Source: an uncultured Pseudoalteromonas sp. (GTDB lineage: Bacteria; Pseudomonadota; Gammaproteobacteria; Enterobacterales; Alteromonadaceae). Taken from it: a DNA stretch of 64,000 nucleotides. Under the pieces are notes generated by a model, which was not told where the DNA came from, did no database searches, and saw nothing but the letters and a program-made list of their open reading frames with translations. Below are positions 8,279 through 15,376 of this stretch, piece by piece. Positions within the stretch are counted from its first letter, which is position 1. Every line of letters starts with the position of its first letter. Where the stretch lies: positions 42,377 through 106,376 of the forward strand of contig CANLRB010000016.1 in NCBI GenBank assembly GCA_947493455.1, written 5' to 3'. Position numbers and translations under genes: made by a program.

Positions 8279-9193
8279 TTAATTGATTGACATCGCTAGG
8301 CGGAACCCTTCGCCAAGGCTACTTGGATTATCTGGGCCTGCATGTTCTCGAGCCGCTAATCTGGCTCCATTCTTCGAGGCATAAGAACCACCTCGGACAA
8401 TCACCATGGGATTCTCGACATTGCAGCCTTCGGTCCAAGCAGTGCCATCGTTTGGAGCGCCTACGTAATGAGTGTGTTCACAATCTTCCACAAACTCACT
8501 GACATTGCCTATCATATCAAATAGGCCAAATTTGTTAGGTTTATAGCTGCCAACTTTAGCTGTATAAGCAGCATTATCATCACACGCTATCGCCTCATAA
8601 AATACGCGGTAATCTCTAGCTAAAGCAATTGATGTTTTGGTATCGAGTATATTGGCATACGTGCACAATTTAGTCGCATCATCACCCATAAAATAAGTTT
8701 TTTGCGAACCTGCACGCGCTGCATATTCCCACTCTGACTCAGTCGGTAGACGATAATTCTTACCGGTTTTTTTGTTTAGCCAAGTGGCATATGCTTTGGC
8801 ATCCTGCCAAGTGACACATATTACTGGATGATCATCTGACGGAGCATATTTGTCTAAATCCCAACTACCTGGCTTTCTATTGATCTCCCAATTATGGTCC
8901 TCAGTGACTTCTTGCCATATCCAACATATGTCTTTTGTTTTATGGTTTGTATCTTGGACAAATTGTCGAAACTCGCCAACTGTCACCTCGTGTTTTGCTA
9001 GTTTGAACTTGTTGATAAAAACTTTATGCTTGGGTTGTTCGTTACTGCGTGTTCCGCCCATGATAAAGCGGCCGGCTGGAATGGTGGCCATTTCGGGTTC
9101 GGTAAACTTGGTTTTGGAGTTTGCCGCAAATACATGGATAGGGTGCATTGCAGTGACGACTAAAATGGCACAAGTTGGTAAGAATATTTTCAT
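8279..9193 (-). CDS. Secreted FGE-sulfatase (SUMF1) domain protein lacking the catalytic cysteine pair
   Basis: A signal peptide (about residues 1-23) is followed by one FGE-sulfatase domain. It opens with MATIPAGRFIMGG and then KHEVTVGEFRQFV, continues with PVICVTWQDAKAYATWLNKKTGKNYRLPTESEWEYAARAG, and ends with NVSEFVEDC, VRGGSYASK and GFRLA. In true formylglycine-generating enzymes a Cys pair near the C-terminus binds copper and performs catalysis. Here that region reads LAAREHAGPDNPSSLGEGFRLA with no Cys, so it is probably not a sulfatase activator but a relative with a binding or unknown role. The ATG at 9193 has an AGGA site and is preferred over an upstream TTG. It is divergent from the regulator at 9571. 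Confidence 0.85.
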   Translation of the reverse strand: MKIFLPTCAILVVTAMHPIHVFAANSKTKFTEPEMATIPAGRFIMGGTRSNEQPKHKVFINKFKLAKHEVTVGEFRQFVQDTNHKTKDICWIWQEVTEDHNWEINRKPGSWDLDKYAPSDDHPVICVTWQDAKAYATWLNKKTGKNYRLPTESEWEYAARAGSQKTYFMGDDATKLCTYANILDTKTSIALARDYRVFYEAIACDDNAAYTAKVGSYKPNKFGLFDMIGNVSEFVEDCEHTHYVGAPNDGTAWTEGCNVENPMVIVRGGSYASKNGARLAAREHAGPDNPSSLGEGFRLAMSIN

Positions 9194-9570
9194 AGGGTAA
9201 TTCCTCAAGGGCTCCTTTGTTTGGGTGAGGCCACCCTAACAATTTCTTCATGCATGGGTTCAAAAATTATCCTAATTTCTGCGCTAAATTTGTGAGTGAG
9301 AAAAATTTTAGGTTTTAATATATGTTACGTGGTTGTAAATGTTGGCTTTAATTTCTTTTTGAGGTTTTGTGATATTGACGTTGTTTGGTTCGTATTGAGA
9401 TGAATTTTTATGGAATTGAAAAAACTATTTATAAAAATTTGACTTAGCCTATCTAAAAATTTTTTAATGGGCGCGTTTTTTGATTTGACGTAACTTGTAC
9501 AGCGTTATTAAAAAGCGAGCTCAACACGGGTTTTATACCTTTACATTGACTCGATAGTGTAACCAATTCT
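9194..9570. other. AT-rich divergent intergenic region, no gene seen
   Basis: 377 bases between the FGE-like gene and the winged-helix regulator. It is rich in A- and T-tracts, with -35-like elements (TTGACT near 9440 and TTGACG near 9486). It probably holds the divergent promoters, and a curved or regulator-bound region is plausible for a ToxR-like protein. I see no coding frame or structured RNA. Confidence 0.5.
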
Positions 9571-11439
9571 ATGAACTATTATTTCCAAGACTTTCATTTT
9601 AAAAGCGATGAGCTAGTACTTTTAAAGCAAGACGAGCTTGTCAATTTACGGGCGAATGAAGCTAAGTTGTTGGCTTTGCTAATTAGTGCTCCAAATAAAG
9701 TGTTTAACAAAAAGGAAATCATGGAATCCGTTTGGGCTGGGAAAATGGTCTCAGAACAATCCATTTTTCAAAATATTAGTCATTTAAGGGTGATATTTGG
9801 CGAATCTGCGATTAAAACACACCCGAAAAAAGGCTATCAATGGTGTATTCCGTTAAAACAAGAAACAGATACGAGTTTATCGTCTAGACATGAGAGTGAA
9901 AAGCAGTCGAGTCACACCTCGATGACTAAACCAATAGCCTTGTTCGCTTTGTGCAGTTTAATTGTTTTGTCGGTGGCTCTTGTCGGGGTTAGGTTTAACG
10001 GTGAAAGTTCTCACCAAGAACCATCGGCGAGTGTGCCTGTACTTACTTTTATGATTGGCAATGCGCTACAAAGCCACTCAACACAAAATACCATAGCGGT
10101 TAACATTAAGAAAAAGTTTGTTATCGAGACTGTTGAGGCATCTTCACCACTTGATATTGAGCGAATGATTTCTGCACCTGAGCTTATTTCGCACACGTTT
10201 TTATCACAATACGCACAACCCTTACTGATAACGAATCCAATAACTGAATGGCGCGACGGCGTGAGCCTTACATTTGCAATAGTAAGTCATAAAAATGCAT
10301 GGCAAAGCACTCTATTCGGCGTAAACAAAGAAGACCTAGCAAATAAGGTGGTTGCATCTGTAAACCGTGTTATCGAGTCAGGTTATTTAACGATTAACCG
10401 CCATAATTATCTGCAAGTTAATGCTAATTTGCGGTTGCTTTATAATCGTTTTCCCGATGATCCAGCCATTACTGGTAGGCTGATTGAAGGTTTAATAAAA
10501 ACGGGTAATTTGACTGAGGCAAAGCTGATTGCCACACGCGCACTTAAACATTTGCGGGATAAAGAAAAGGACGTTGGGCTGGCACATCTAATGTCATTGC
10601 GCGCTGAGATTGCATTACTAGAGGAAGATAGTGATGACTTGCTAAACTTCATTTCACTTTCACAAATCGCGTTAAAGGCGAACGCGCACAGTGATACGCG
10701 TTTTCGCAACGCCTATTTGATGGCCTACTTTAAGGCAGATGAAAAAGATTTCGCTGGGGTTAAATCTGCCTTGCTTGCACCAATCCGCTTTTTTAATCAG
10801 TCACAACAATATTATAAAGAGCTCGATCTCACTATTACACTTGCCGTATTGGCAAATAAACTGGAGCAATATGAAGAGCGTGATTTTTATTTGAATGCAG
10901 CATCAAGGATGTTGGATGTAAATGGTTTTCCAAAAGAGTTTTATGCCAAAGTTTACTTTCAACAGGGACTTTTTGCAGAGCAAGCAGGACAAATAGATGT
11001 GGCGATTGAGCACTATTCGCGAGTCTTATCTCTGTTTTCTCCAACGACCTATTGGTGGCACAAAGAACGTGCACAAGCGCACTTAGCAGCCCTTTATGTG
11101 CAAAATAAGCACTATGAACAAGCGCTCGCTATCTTTAAAGACCTTGACTCATTTACTAGCCAAGAAGAAATTATTTTGGCAGAAATTTATCTGGATTGGG
11201 ATAAGTTCACACAAGCATCACAACATACCTTAAGCGCGTATGAATCAGCTGTACTTGCTGGTGAGTTAGCAGCGTCTTTGGATGCTGCACTGCTCTTAAT
11301 TGAGCTGAGCGAGCAAAACTCCTCGATAAACAAAAAACAATATATCTCGTATTTGAAAAAGAATGCGACCCACAATTGGCTTAATTATTCGCGTGCTAAA
11401 TTAACCAAGCTCGGTGTTTTAGTATCCCTTACAAATTAA
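9571..11439 (+). CDS. Membrane-anchored winged-helix transcriptional regulator (CadC/ToxR-like) with a TPR-rich periplasmic part
   Basis: The N-terminal 95 residues form an OmpR/PhoB-type DNA-binding domain: LRANEAKLLALLISAPNKVF, then KKEIMESVWAG, the recognition helix around SEQSIFQNISHLRVIFG, and the wing HPKKGYQW. A linker leads to one membrane span (about residues 124-146). The remaining roughly 470 residues are helical and TPR-like (for example DPAITGRLIEGLIKTGNLTE and a VAIEHYSRVLSLFSP repeat), as in CadC-type one-component sensors. It would sense a periplasmic or membrane signal and act directly on DNA. Likely targets are the divergent FGE-like gene and the gene downstream. The binding site before the ATG is weak. 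Confidence 0.85.
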   Translation: MNYYFQDFHFKSDELVLLKQDELVNLRANEAKLLALLISAPNKVFNKKEIMESVWAGKMVSEQSIFQNISHLRVIFGESAIKTHPKKGYQWCIPLKQETDTSLSSRHESEKQSSHTSMTKPIALFALCSLIVLSVALVGVRFNGESSHQEPSASVPVLTFMIGNALQSHSTQNTIAVNIKKKFVIETVEASSPLDIERMISAPELISHTFLSQYAQPLLITNPITEWRDGVSLTFAIVSHKNAWQSTLFGVNKEDLANKVVASVNRVIESGYLTINRHNYLQVNANLRLLYNRFPDDPAITGRLIEGLIKTGNLTEAKLIATRALKHLRDKEKDVGLAHLMSLRAEIALLEEDSDDLLNFISLSQIALKANAHSDTRFRNAYLMAYFKADEKDFAGVKSALLAPIRFFNQSQQYYKELDLTITLAVLANKLEQYEERDFYLNAASRMLDVNGFPKEFYAKVYFQQGLFAEQAGQIDVAIEHYSRVLSLFSPTTYWWHKERAQAHLAALYVQNKHYEQALAIFKDLDSFTSQEEIILAEIYLDWDKFTQASQHTLSAYESAVLAGELAASLDAALLLIELSEQNSSINKKQYISYLKKNATHNWLNYSRAKLTKLGVLVSLTN

Positions 11440-11486
11440 ACACCTTCTACTATAGTTATTAGATGATTTAAATTGCGAAATTATCT

Positions 11487-12356
11487 ATGAATTGTTTTGT
11501 GCGGCATGTGCTCATTATTATTTGTTGTTTGGCGTGCCTTGTTATGCCTGGCGGTATAATGGCCGCGCCGCAAACACCTTATAAAGTGATTATTCCATCT
11601 GATTTTGTTTTTGATGGTGGTGAAACGCCTGACTTTTTAGCCGGTAAATTACTGCTTGAGGTTCAAAATTATTTGGCAGGAAAAGTTGAGTTTGAAATGC
11701 AATTAGCGAGTCGTTCTCGTGAATGGCGCCTGCTCGCTCAGCGTGATGATATTTGTTTATACAATAAAACGAAAACATCAGAGCGCCAGATATTGGCTTA
11801 TTATTCTCAACTACCACTCGTTATCTATCCACCTAACCGGCTTATTGTACGAAAACGCTCAGGTGATTTTGATGAACGGATGGAACTTGCCACTGCAGTC
11901 GACAAGTATGGATTGGTGATAGGTGTCGTCAGTGGTCGCTCATATGGCAGTGGCCTTGATAAAGAAATCATGCGATTAGGTGATAAGCTATTTATTAATG
12001 GCGGTGAATTTAATGCCGAACGGTTACATAAAATTTTGCAACAAAATAGACTTGATGGCGTGATTGAGTATAGTCGCGTATTTACCTCAAGGCTTAAATC
12101 ACAACAAGAAGTCGATCAATACCACTTTATTCAGCTCGATGATGCTGCTGATTTTAGTTATGGTTATATTGCCTGCTCGCGCTCAGAAGTTGGTAAGCAA
12201 GTGATTCAACTCATTAATGAGGCACTTGCGAGTAATACGATGAAAGAGCACAGTTTAGTACAACATCAATTGACCTTTCCCGTAGACGAATATGAATACA
12301 TTAAAAAAGAACTTGAGCTGATTTGGCGTGTGAAAGACTTTGGAGTTTACAAATAA
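11487..12356 (+). CDS. Periplasmic solute-binding-protein-like (SBP_bac_3 fold) protein
   Basis: A 289-residue exported protein. The signal peptide ends at GGIMAA (about residue 27). The rest resembles family 3 periplasmic binding proteins: YKVIIPSDFVFDGGE at the start, GLVIGVVSGRSYGSG at the second-lobe start, and the RLHKILQQNRLDGVIEYSR segment. No permease or ATPase gene accompanies it, so it is probably a sensory or auxiliary binding protein. It starts 47 bases after the regulator gene and may be co-transcribed with it. It is closed by a terminator shared with the convergent small RNA. Confidence 0.75.
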   Translation: MNCFVRHVLIIICCLACLVMPGGIMAAPQTPYKVIIPSDFVFDGGETPDFLAGKLLLEVQNYLAGKVEFEMQLASRSREWRLLAQRDDICLYNKTKTSERQILAYYSQLPLVIYPPNRLIVRKRSGDFDERMELATAVDKYGLVIGVVSGRSYGSGLDKEIMRLGDKLFINGGEFNAERLHKILQQNRLDGVIEYSRVFTSRLKSQQEVDQYHFIQLDDAADFSYGYIACSRSEVGKQVIQLINEALASNTMKEHSLVQHQLTFPVDEYEYIKKELELIWRVKDFGVYK

Positions 12357-12380
12357 AAAAAGCCCTAAAAAGGGCTTTTT
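12353..12380. terminator. Bidirectional intrinsic terminator
   Basis: AAAAAGCCCT and AGGGCTTTTT form a 10-bp stem around a very short loop. A T-run follows on both strands (CTTTTT GGG on plus, CTTTTTTATTT on minus). It ends the gene at 12356 on plus and the RyhB-like transcript on minus. Confidence 0.9.
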
Positions 12381-12551
12381 GGGTTTCATATCTACCGTCA
12401 CCGATATGAGCAATGTAGCAAGTAAATCTTAAATTGGCTGCCAGAGAAAAAGCTTCAGGGGCGTCGAAGCAAATAATCTGGCAGCCGTAGCTTATTAGTA
12501 AACTAACAAACTACCGGGTCGAGATGTCCAAGGGTTTCTGTCTTGTTGTTG
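12353..12551 (-). ncRNA. ryhB: RyhB-like Fur-regulated small RNA (about 199 nt)
   Basis: No protein frame explains this minus-strand unit, which has all parts of a small RNA gene. There is a sigma70 promoter (TTGACA at 12586-12581, 17-base spacer, GATAAT at 12563-12558). Two Fur boxes flank and overlap the promoter, and an intrinsic terminator has a long U-run at 12380-12353. The predicted RNA contains UACAUUGCUCAUAU (complement of 12406-12417 and flank), which differs by one base from the ACAUUGCUCACAU core of Escherichia coli RyhB. Upstream of the core, 12436-12445 pairs with 12477-12486 (10 bp), and an inner 5-bp GCUUC/GAAGC helix lies inside. RyhB represses iron-using proteins such as SodB and SdhCDAB under iron starvation, with Hfq. 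The predicted length is nearer to Vibrio RyhB than to the 90-nt E. coli form. Confidence 0.75.
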
Positions 12552-12609
12552 AGATTGATTATCAATTAGATCTAACTTTCTGTCAATACTTATTTGATAA
12601 TAATTCTCA
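12550..12609 (-). promoter_or_regulatory. Sigma70 promoter with two Fur boxes for the RyhB-like RNA
   Basis: The promoter reads TTGACA-N17-GATAAT on the minus strand. Box 1 at 12595-12609 (TGATAATAATTCTCA) differs at one base from the 7-1-7 Fur consensus TGATAATNATTATCA. Box 2 at 12550-12564 (TGAGATTGATTATCA, or TGATAATCAATCTCA on minus) differs at two and covers the -10 and predicted start. Occupancy by Fe-Fur would block RNA polymerase, so the RNA should be made when iron is scarce. Confidence 0.8.
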
Positions 12610-12637
12610 TTTAATTTTTATTTCGTGTTAGAGTAAT

Positions 12638-12745
12638 GGGGTCTTGTCATAATAATGTCACTTTTTGTACTTATAGTAGCGCCCACTTGATGAAGTGACA
12701 GACCCCTGAATTTTTATGCCAGCAGCAACCACTGCTGGTTTTTTT
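12638..12745 (+). ncRNA. Candidate second structured transcript or remnant REP-like element with its own terminator
   Basis: The stretch 12638-12706 is bounded by GGGGTC(T)TGTCA and TGACAGACCCC, which can pair with one bulge. Inside, GTCACT and AGTGAC can also pair. A strong intrinsic terminator follows at 12719-12745, yet no plus-strand gene lies between it and the previous terminator at 12380. This fits a small RNA of about 110 nt. It could instead be a decayed REP-type element, because GGGGTCTGTCA-like ends occur around REP-associated transposases, or a leader with an attenuator for the gene at 12812. I see no clear promoter. Confidence 0.4.
12719..12745 (+). terminator. Intrinsic terminator with no coding gene before it
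   Basis: A 7-bp stem CCAGCAG/CTGCTGG with a 6-base loop, followed by seven T. The minus-strand reading lacks a T-run. It lies 67 bases before the GFA gene start. Confidence 0.85.
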
Positions 12746-12811
12746 ATTTGTATGCCATAGCATTAGCTTGTAGGCTTTGTGCAGGAAAAGAATTTAAAAA
12801 GGGGTTTTCGA

Positions 12812-13195
12812 ATGAAGTATCGTGGTAGTTGTCATTGTCAGGCAATCCAATTTGAAGTAGATGCACCAGCGCATATTGAAGTTGAAGACTGTAACTGCTC
12901 AATTTGTAATAAAGTGGGTTTTTTGCATCTGATTGTTCCGTTGTCTGCATTTACCTTACTAAAAGGTGAAGAGTCGCTATCAACCTATACGTTTAATACC
13001 GGCATTGCCAAGCATACTTTTTGCAAACATTGCGGTATTAAACCTTTTTATACACCTCGCTCAAATCCAGATGGCATTGATATCAATGTTAGGTGCCTTG
13101 ATACTCAGCCAGAATCAATAAATATCGTTAAGTTTGATGGTCAAAACTGGGAGCAAAATGCACAAAGCTTGGCCCATAAAAGTAAACAGATATAG
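12812..13195 (+). CDS. GFA/CENP-V family zinc-binding protein
   Basis: A 127-residue protein of the glutathione-dependent formaldehyde-activating (GFA) domain family. The zinc ligands are visible in order: GSCHCQAI near residue 6, CNCSICNK near residue 34, and FCKHCGIKPFY near residue 70. These bind two zinc ions in characterised members; many members act on small aldehyde or thiol adducts and true Gfa activity is rarely shown. The ATG at 12812 has an AGGGG site and is preferred over a GTG at 12779. Three bases separate it from the hydrolase gene, so the two are translated as a pair. Confidence 0.9.
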   Translation: MKYRGSCHCQAIQFEVDAPAHIEVEDCNCSICNKVGFLHLIVPLSAFTLLKGEESLSTYTFNTGIAKHTFCKHCGIKPFYTPRSNPDGIDINVRCLDTQPESINIVKFDGQNWEQNAQSLAHKSKQI

Positions 13196-13198
13196 CGT

Positions 13199-13777
13199 AT
13201 GTCAATTCTAATCGTGACCGATATCTTTGGTCTAAATCAGCATATAAATAACCTAATGCGGCATATCGAGAAAAGCGGCTGTGAAGTGCATGTGTTAGAT
13301 CCCTATTCGGGAAAAAGATGTGATTTTGCTAGTGACGATGACGCCTATGCGTTTTTTTGCGAGTGCGGCGGGCATGAAATGTATTTAAATATGCTGACGC
13401 AGCAGGTCACTGAACTAAAGGTGAGCTTGTTAATTGGCTTTAGTGCCGGTGCAAGTGCGGCTTGGCGACTAGCTGGCACCAATGACATCGCAGCAAAAAA
13501 TATGCGCATGTTGTGCTTTTACCCATCACAAGTTGCGAAGTATCGCGAGCTCAAACCAAGTATTCCTCTAACGTTAGTGATGCCAAATGCCGAACCTCAT
13601 TTTGATGTGGCGTCAGTGTGTCAGCAGGTCGCAGAGTATCGCAGTGTATCGCTTCACAAAACCCAATATGGCCATGGTTTTATAAACCCAGCATCTGTTG
13701 GTTACAGCCAAGACGCCGAGGCGCTTGGCATGTCAATTATTGATTCGCATATCGTTCGATATATTAGCGAAAGATAA
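13199..13777 (+). CDS. Dienelactone-hydrolase-like alpha/beta-hydrolase
   Basis: A 192-residue compact hydrolase. It starts with ILIVTDIFGLNQHI (dienelactone hydrolase first strand and oxyanion region), has the nucleophile elbow IGFSAGASAAWRLAG near residue 80 with Ser rather than the Cys of classic dienelactone hydrolase, and ends with the conserved YGHGFINP His motif near residue 160. There is no signal peptide. It is coupled to the GFA gene upstream. Its 3' end overlaps the convergent gene's 3' end by 14 bases. The substrate is unknown. Confidence 0.83.
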   Translation: MSILIVTDIFGLNQHINNLMRHIEKSGCEVHVLDPYSGKRCDFASDDDAYAFFCECGGHEMYLNMLTQQVTELKVSLLIGFSAGASAAWRLAGTNDIAAKNMRMLCFYPSQVAKYRELKPSIPLTLVMPNAEPHFDVASVCQQVAEYRSVSLHKTQYGHGFINPASVGYSQDAEALGMSIIDSHIVRYISER

Positions 13778-14279
13778 CCTCTTTACTAGAGCGTGTATAA
13801 GTACGCGCTTCTGGCTCGGTCCACTTACCGTATTTAAGGTAGCTTGACGATACTTTCATGCTGTTTTTTAATAGTGTACTGGTCGATTTTACTTTCGTGA
13901 TGCCGTCTTTGTTGCCCGTGACTTCTTCAATCGCAACAAAATCACCATCGCTACTTTGGTTGATAATGCCTTGGGTATAAAAACCTGCGGTAGTGAAGTA
14001 ATAAAAGACTAAGGATTTCTTTTTGTTATCCCAAAAAATCAGCGATTCCCCGCCATATTCACCATTGTTAATCGAGTGTAAGGTGCGCACTGCTGTGCCA
14101 TTTAGCGCCCGTTCCCATTTGCTCACATCAACTGCACCGGATTCAAATGTAGCTTGCCAAGTACCTAAGTAGGGGGCTAAAAAGGCCAATTTCGGGTGCA
14201 TTTGTGGTGTTTCAGTTTTACCAACCGCCGTACTAAGCGTTAGTAAACAAGCAAAAAATACGGTCATTAATTTGTACAT
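13764..14279 (-). CDS. Exported DUF1579-like (lipocalin-like) hypothetical protein
   Basis: A signal peptide (MYKLMTVFFACLLTLSTAVG) is followed by about 150 residues of beta-rich sequence. Blocks such as LAFLAPYLGTWQATFES, GGESLIFWDNKKKSLVFYYF and GFYTQG resemble the DUF1579/DUF1794 lipocalin-like group. The ATG at 14279 has an AAAGAG site and places the signal peptide correctly; upstream ATGs in the same frame are less likely. Its function is unknown; I put it in this group from pattern only. Confidence 0.65.
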   Translation of the reverse strand: MYKLMTVFFACLLTLSTAVGKTETPQMHPKLAFLAPYLGTWQATFESGAVDVSKWERALNGTAVRTLHSINNGEYGGESLIFWDNKKKSLVFYYFTTAGFYTQGIINQSSDGDFVAIEEVTGNKDGITKVKSTSTLLKNSMKVSSSYLKYGKWTEPEARTYTRSSKEVIFR

Positions 14280-14359
14280 AGTAAACTCTTTTATTGTCAT
14301 TATTGTGTTCAACTATAGCAGGGGTTGTACTTGTGCGCACAGATTATGAGTGCTTGATC

Positions 14360-14390
14360 TTAAAAAAGAAAAAGGCCCAGTTTGGGCCTT
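14360..14390 (-). terminator. Intrinsic terminator of speE
   Basis: AAGGCCCA/TGGGCCTT with a 3-base loop at 14372-14390, followed on the minus strand by a T-rich run (complement of 14360-14371). Confidence 0.88.
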
Positions 14391-14413
14391 GTGTCATGTT
14401 ATAAAAGAAAATT

Positions 14414-15274
14414 TTATTTATTTAGCTGGCGCTTCATAAAATTAGGCATTGCCAAAGCACCTAAATGAATGCCGCGATTATAATATTCGGTATCAAAAGG
14501 CATCGCTTCAACATCCGATTCTCTAAAACCATTAAAATGCTCGTCTTTACGCGCTAAGGTACATGACCAAATACCAGAAGGGTAAATTGGTTGCGGGAAA
14601 GGCAGTGTTTGTAAATCCGCAAAGCCCACATCGGTCATCGCTGTACGAATGTCTTTTAACAATTCGATATGCATAAGTGGCGATTCGCTTTGTTGAATTA
14701 AAATACCGCCAGGACGCAATGCATTTAAACAGCTAGTGTAAAAGGCGTGGTTAAATAAACCTTCACCGGGACCGACAGGATCGGTACCATCAACGATGAT
14801 GACGTCAATTGATTCTGGCAAGGCCTCTTTCATATATTTGATACCATCGTCAAACATCACAGTGGCACGTGGGTCTTGGTTTGACGCGCATAGCTCTGGA
14901 AAGTACTTCTGTGCCATTTCAGTCACCACTTCGTCGATATCGATTTGATGCACACTTTCAACCGTCGGGTGTTTTAATACTTCGCGTAACGTTCCACAAT
15001 CACCGCCACCGATGATGACGACATTTTTTGGATTAGGATGAGCGAATAATGCGGTATGGCTCATCATCTCATGATAGAAAAAGTTTTCTCGCGTACTGAC
15101 CATAGTACAACCATCGATAATCATTAGGTTGCCGAAATCGGTCGTTTCGTACATTTCAACAAGCTGAAACGGAGATTGCTTTGCTTCAAGCTTTTTGTTT
15201 ATACGCAGCGAAAATGCGCTGCCATCGCGGTCACTAATTTCAGTAAACCACTGTGCTTGGTCTAGTTGCGACAT
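14414..15274 (-). CDS. speE: Spermidine synthase
   Basis: Polyamine aminopropyltransferase: transfers an aminopropyl group from decarboxylated S-adenosylmethionine to putrescine. It has the 286 residues expected of the E. coli type. Motifs are WFTEISD at the start, the MSTRENFFYHEMMSH segment, the GGGDCGTLREVLKH SAM-binding loop near residue 83, the VHQIDIDEVV acidic strand, and the catalytic VDGTDPVGPGEGLF segment near residue 160. The ATG at 15274 begins the expected MSQLDQAQW N-terminus after a GAGTGAG site; the frame runs further upstream but without homology. It is divergent from speA, with about 100 bases between starts. No speD is seen in the window. Confidence 0.96.
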   Translation of the reverse strand: MSQLDQAQWFTEISDRDGSAFSLRINKKLEAKQSPFQLVEMYETTDFGNLMIIDGCTMVSTRENFFYHEMMSHTALFAHPNPKNVVIIGGGDCGTLREVLKHPTVESVHQIDIDEVVTEMAQKYFPELCASNQDPRATVMFDDGIKYMKEALPESIDVIIVDGTDPVGPGEGLFNHAFYTSCLNALRPGGILIQQSESPLMHIELLKDIRTAMTDVGFADLQTLPFPQPIYPSGIWSCTLARKDEHFNGFRESDVEAMPFDTEYYNRGIHLGALAMPNFMKRQLNK

Positions 15275-15376
15275 GAAAATACTCACTCTAAATAAATATG
15301 TTGCGATTTTGCCAGTGTCATGGCTTTTGCTCAATCAATTAATTTTAGTAAAATAGTTATATATCGAGAAATTTAA

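Noticed and set aside
12744-12950. Minus-strand frame antisense to the GFA gene
   Set aside because: It overlaps the well-supported GFA gene and has no family pattern.
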